Below are positions 59,601-64,000 of a DNA stretch of 64,000 nt, piece after piece. Positions within the stretch are counted from its first letter, which is position 1. The number at the start of each line of letters is the position of its first letter. Made by a program: the position numbers and the translations under genes. Source of the stretch: Ulva prolifera (lineage: Eukaryota > Chlorophyta > Ulvophyceae > Ulvales > Ulvaceae); the NCBI GenBank assembly GCA_023078555.1, contig CM041196.1, positions 1,178,001-1,242,000 of the forward strand, read 5' to 3'. The notes beneath the pieces are model-generated. The model was given only the letters and a program-made list of their open reading frames with translations. It was not told the DNA's origin and made no database searches.

Positions 59601-60376
59601 GGATGCCCATGTTGTTCTTGTTCACAACAGCCTCATGTAGTTGTACGGCCCTGTGAGCTTGGCCTCGACCTGTTATCGAGGTAGGATATTCCGCGCAAAG
59701 CATAACAGCTATACTGCAAGCTTATGCAGCGGCACAGAGACGAAGCCTGCACACAGGCAAGGCAGTGTCGTCCCCACACCGCAATCGGAATGCGGTGTAC
59801 TTCACACCTGTTTCAGAGATGGGTCAGACATAGCGCTCTGCTGCGCGGCCAGGAAGCTACGTCAAGCGTAGATAAATAACGAGTTCAGCAGCAACCAGAT
59901 GTGAAGGGAAAACGCTCAGACTCTGGTACAACGGCAGATGTATGGGAATGGCGCGCTGATCATTGAATGCACAAGGAAGTTTGCTGTTACTGCACTTGTG
60001 AAAGTACGCATGCAACAGCACAAGATGTTGTTTACGCTGTATGCTCCACAACGCAGCGATGTTGCATGTTTTGATCACTGCTGTCGCTATGCACGCTCAG
60101 CATCCCTGAACTTCGTTTGCCGCGTCGTCTCAGTAATGCAAACGGGGCCTCACAAGGGCTCATTCGCGCGCGATAATGCAGCACACACACTGATGGATGC
60201 TGCTGCTGTCAGGTTCACATTTGGGCCAACGCTGTAGCTGTTGCGTCGCGTGCGATTTGGCACCGCTGAGACAGCCTGAACTGTGCTCGCAACAAGTACC
60301 GCTGGTCATACAGTCTGGGGCCCTGATCGTTTGAGTCACTTCCGAAGACGCGTGTTTAATATAAATTTCAAGCTTC
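59601..60376. promoter_or_regulatory. divergent intergenic region, EF-hand gene / ATG7
   Basis: About 780 bases between two divergent genes. An AT-rich TTTAATATAAATTTC lies immediately before the ATG7 start codon, too close to serve as a standard TATA box if the ATG at 60377 is right. No gene is supported here. Confidence 0.35.
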
Positions 60377-63300
60377 ATGGCGACTGATACTTTGAAATTT
60401 GTACCCCTGCAGGTATGTTTCGCATCGTGCTTGCGTGTGACCATCCACGCTCTGCCTGCGACAGCTCCTGGGCCGGCCACGTTCGTTCAAGTGAGCATGA
60501 GTGCAGCTGAAAGTACCTGCCAACGTCTGGTCATGGATCGGGCAGCACAAGCTTGATCATGTGAAGCTCGATACGGGCCCATTTACGGTGACTGGTACGT
60601 TTGGATTTGTGTTCACGAAATCCCGGCATACTGCTGGTGCCAGCCCAGGGCGACACCGGTGCAATTTTATGGTCTGCTACATATGCGAGAAGCAGAATGC
60701 AGGGCTGCTGCTCCCCGCTGCGTTCCATCGCGGCAGTGGACAAGACTCCGCTGTCGAGCTTCAGGCAGGTCTTCGTGAGACAGCTGCTTCAGAAGCAGCG
60801 GAATCAGATCCCTCGCGCATAAGTCATCTCATTTCCTGCACTGTCTATGCCTTCAATCAGCCAGAGCACCTGGCGGACTCGGATAGATGCAACAAGTTGC
60901 TGACACAGGTGTGTGGCCCATCTCCTGGCATATCTCGCACTCCCACTGCATGCTGCCACTTGAAGCGCAGTACAGTCCAAGTGTCTGGAAAAAATTACCA
61001 CTTGAAGCTAAATGCAGTCCAACTGCCTGGAAACATTGACGTGTCCAGAGCTCGAGCACGTGCACTATCTGTGGTGTAGAGTATCCAGATCGCAGAGGAG
61101 GCATGCTCACAAACATGAGACGCTCCATCACTGTTGCTACAGGCGGGCGAAGCTCTTCGGAGCAGCATCGCGTCAGGAGCTGCATTTGACGATCCCTCCG
61201 TGCTGTGGAAGGGGCTGCTGTTGGTCTACGCTGACCTCAAGCGCCACAGCTACAGCTACTGTGCAGCATTTCCATATCTGAAGCTGCCCCAGTCATGTGG
61301 AGTACTGCGCTGCCAGCCACTGAACGCAGCGTACCCAGCCGCAGCTCCAGCCATGATCGAGGCCTTGGGGCAGCAGCATGACTGGCCCGTCTTGATCTCT
61401 GTGGGTGGAACTGCTTCGAGCAACCAGCAGGTGCCCCCGTTTCGCCATGTCTGCGTGATGACCGTGCTGCACCAAGCAACAAAAGAACACTGCTGCACGA
61501 TGCATTATTATCGATGCAATGGGATCATTGGCTCAGAACTGGGCAGGGGCTGTAGTGGTTGTGCTGACATCGTGATTGGCCGCCCCTCGCGGTGCGGAGG
61601 GCAGCGCCCTGCGGGTATGGCGAGATGCACAACTGGTGTTTCCATGCACACCCGCGTCCCTGATCCGCTGTAAGCAGCCTGACAGTCGCCCATCTTCACA
61701 CTGCTGCAGGTCTACTTGGCCGGGCTGAACCACATTTCATAACAACACACATTAAAAAAAACAATTTTAAAGACACAAAAAAAATTGAAAAATCACACAG
61801 ACACAGACACGCTATCTGTAAGACCGACCCTTGTCTGATCCGGAAAAAAATAAAAGCACCCGATCACTATGAACCATCACTCGTCTGCAACGTTTGGTAT
61901 GTGGACCACAGCCTCCTGCTCACACATACACCTGGCTCATTTGTAGGCAGGCATGGGTGACCGCAACATGGGTGACCACAACATGCTGAGTACGCAGGTG
62001 ACACCCTTCAAGCACCTCGCGAGCTTGGTCCGCAGCGGGGAGGGCGACCCGGTGTGGCCAGAGGGGCTCGCCGTCGCCACCCTCGACACGGGCAGCCCCG
62101 CCGGCGTGCTCGGAGGCGGCGCCCGCAACGTGCTCGCGCTCCTCGCGCACCACTTCCCAGCCGCCGCGGTGCCGCTCCTCGCGCTGCGCGCTGCGCACGG
62201 CGCGCTGTCCGCGGAGCACTCGCAGGCGCTGACGGTGCAGCTGCCGGCCGGCATGCATGCGGAGAGCGCGCCGCTGCTCGGCTGGGAGGCCAGCCGGCCG
62301 CACCCGGTGCGCGCCCCCCCTGCTGCTGCTGCGATGTGTGCTGTGTGCTTGTGGGCGGTGGCGGTGGCTTTGACTCGCGGCTGGGACTGACCCGGGCGCT
62401 GCAGCCTGAGTGTGCACGGCCTCTGTGTTGCAGTTTGTGCGGTGGTCGGTCTGGCCCGAACCCATGCAGGTTGTTTTTGCGGTGGCCTGAACGGGCAACC
62501 CGGGGGTAGACAGCCCCCTGCGTCTCGAATGGGCTCTGATGGGGTACCGAGTCCATGGGCTCAGGCCATTGCATGGCACACGACCAACGCATACCGCGAG
62601 ATAACACAGCCGGAGGCGCTGGCGCGTTTCAGGGGGGCTTGCTAGGACCACAGCATCGGAATGACGCCGCATGCGAAGCCGATGAACCGCGCATGCTGGA
62701 CACCGACCCCCCTCATTCGCTGCCATCCACCAGCGCTCGCACCCACACCTCCCTGCTGCTCTGCTCCCCCCAACCACACCCATCACCGCCGACCTCCACC
62801 ACAAACAACAGAATCATCACAAACAACAGAATCACAATCGCTCGCCCGCCCCTCCTTCCTCGCCGATAGTCCACTTGGCAGCGCATGCATGGGGCCCATG
62901 GCGTGCAGGAGGAGCCGGGGGTGCGCGTGCCGGTGGCGAAGGTGGCCGAGCTCGCGGCGGTGCTGGACCCGGCGACGCAGGCGGCGCAGGCGGTGGCGCT
63001 CAACCTGAAGCTCATGCGGTGGCGCGCCGCGCCGGCCCTCGACCTCGACGCTGTCGCCGCCACCCGCTGCCTCATCCTTGGTGCGCCCCAGCATGAGACC
63101 CCGCATGGGACTCCGGCCCCACGTGGATCCGAGTGTTTGGTTGCTCTGTTGCATGCCTGCTCCGGGTTTGTGCTGTTTGGGCTTGTGGGTTTGGGCTGGT
63201 CGCATGAGGGATGCATTGCCCGCGCAGCCCCACCCCCAACTATTTCTGTACATTTATCTTGACTTCCCGCTGGCATTGAAGCGCCAGGTTTATGCACGCT

Positions 63301-64000
63301 TGATCGACAATGGTAGCGTCACCTACTAGTAAGTTACCACAGCCAGCCAGAGGGCACAGGTGATCGGCAGTTGCAGTCTCGAGTGCGCTGCGCCCTGGGG
63401 GCATCACAGCATGGCTGTCCAGCATGGCTGCCCAGCCTACGCTACCGAGAGCACCTTTGAGGTGGACTGCCCACAGTGCGTTGCCGGGTCTAGCGGCGGC
63501 TAGGTACAGCCGTGCCCGCAGTGCGCGGTGCTTGCCTTTCACTGCGACCAAAGACATAGTGCCGATGACACAGCACTGACGGCTTTGCGCCGCTGCAGGG
63601 TGTGGCACGCTCGGCTGCGAGGTGGCGCGCACGCTGGTGGCGTGGGGGGTGCAGTCACTCACTCTGGTCGACAACGGCCGAGTCGCGTTCAGCAACCCCG
63701 CCCGGCAGTCTCTCTTCCAAGTGCGCGCACCTCAGCCCCTCCGTGCCAGACATGCATGACGCCTGCTGCGCTCCACGCACGGGCTTGCGATTGACGTGAC
63801 TTTGTCGCTCGTGCGTGGTGACGACGCGTACCGGTGGCTACAGGTGGAGGACTGCGTCGACGGCGGCGCGCTCAAGGCGGAGGCCGCGGCGGCCGCGCTG
63901 CGCCGCATCGCGCCCACCCTCGATATCTCAGCCGTGCCCCTCACCATCCGCATGCCCGGCCACCCCCCGGTCACCTCCGAGATCGACCAGGCTGCCCGAG
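60377..64000 (+). CDS. ATG7: ATG7, E1-like autophagy enzyme (3' end beyond the window)
   Basis: Eight exons (60377-60412, 60507-60594, 60644-60768, 61143-61430, 61998-62306, 62909-63080, 63599-63720, 63844 onward) join in phase. Exon 1 starts [12 protein letters not shown]. Exon 4 has [33 protein letters not shown]. Exon 5 covers the rest of the N-terminal domain. Exons 6-7 enter the ThiF-type adenylation domain: [16 protein letters not shown], then the nucleotide-binding [41 protein letters not shown]. Exon 8 has [24 protein letters not shown] and IRMPGHP. ATG7 activates ATG8 and ATG12. The catalytic Cys lies beyond the window. The glycine loop reads GCGTLG, as against GAGTLG in human ATG7. 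Confidence 0.92.
61748..61856. repeat. A-rich low-complexity stretch in an ATG7 intron
   Basis: Several A runs (7-9 bases), interspersed with ACAC and ATTTT, stand out from the G+C-rich surroundings in intron 4 of ATG7. No element boundaries, target duplication or coding were found. Confidence 0.6.

Noticed and set aside
60356-60370. TATA-like AT-rich stretch as the ATG7 promoter
   Set aside because: It lies only about 10-20 bases from the start codon, leaving no room for a transcription start and leader unless the ATG is wrong.
61748-61856. Possible organellar DNA insertion or retroposon poly(A) tail
   Set aside because: No organellar gene sequence, no element body and no flanking duplication could be seen.

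Overview
The window is nuclear DNA from an intron-rich eukaryote, most likely a plastid-bearing green-lineage alga. Coding exons are much richer in G+C than introns and spacers, and nearly every gene is split by several short introns. Most introns begin GTGCG, GTATG or similar, and most end in (T)GCAG. The green-lineage guess rests on two genes. One is a DUF7148-like protein. The other is a plant-type pyrimidine reductase (PYRR) that joins a RibD-like deaminase lacking its zinc ligands, a reductase and a C-terminal NADAR (YbiA/COG3236) domain. No bacterial operons, CRISPR arrays, rRNA genes or convincing tRNA genes were seen.

Layout. 1-2.2 kb: weak open frames that may be upstream exons. 2.2-4.25 kb (+): a U-box E3 ligase. 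4.4-5.2 kb (-): the DUF7148-like protein, tail-to-tail with the U-box gene. 5.5-6.3 kb (+): splicing factor BUD31, divergent from it. 7.3-7.9 kb (-): an unknown protein. 8.6-10.3 kb (+): a small secreted protein with Gly-Asn-Glu repeats. 12-17.3 kb (-): an eight-exon S9A prolyl oligopeptidase. 17.3-20.4 kb: gene-poor. 20.4-21.9 kb (-): an Ala-rich, Cys-rich protein with about 50 Gly-Asp/Asn-Glu triplets. 22-28 kb: mostly non-coding, with a pair of inverted dispersed repeats and a few weak open frames. 28.3-35 kb (-): a nine-exon SulP-STAS-cyclic-nucleotide-binding transporter. 35.8-36.5 kb (+): a broken reverse-transcriptase fragment. 37.2-39.7 kb (-): PRP31. 40.3-42.1 kb (+): ribosomal protein S18 (uS13). 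42.4-43.4 kb (+): a coiled-coil protein. 44.6-46.8 kb (+): a CIR/CWC25-type N-terminal-domain protein. 47.0 kb (-): a small unknown. 48.4-52.6 kb (-): PYRR. 53.4-57.1 kb (+): a TTC4/CNS1-type TPR co-chaperone. 58.8-59.6 kb (-): a penta-EF-hand protein. 60.4 kb to the end (+): ATG7, cut off by the window edge.

Exon models were built by hand from splice sites, reading phase and recalled family similarity. For PRP31, the oligopeptidase, the SulP transporter, TTC4, RPS18, the CIR-like gene, the secreted repeat protein and the DUF7148-like gene the chosen exons sum to an exact multiple of three with matching phases at every junction. That is strong internal support, but transcript evidence is absent. 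The genes are mostly unrelated housekeeping functions; three (BUD31, PRP31, the CIR-like gene) concern pre-mRNA splicing, which may be coincidence.
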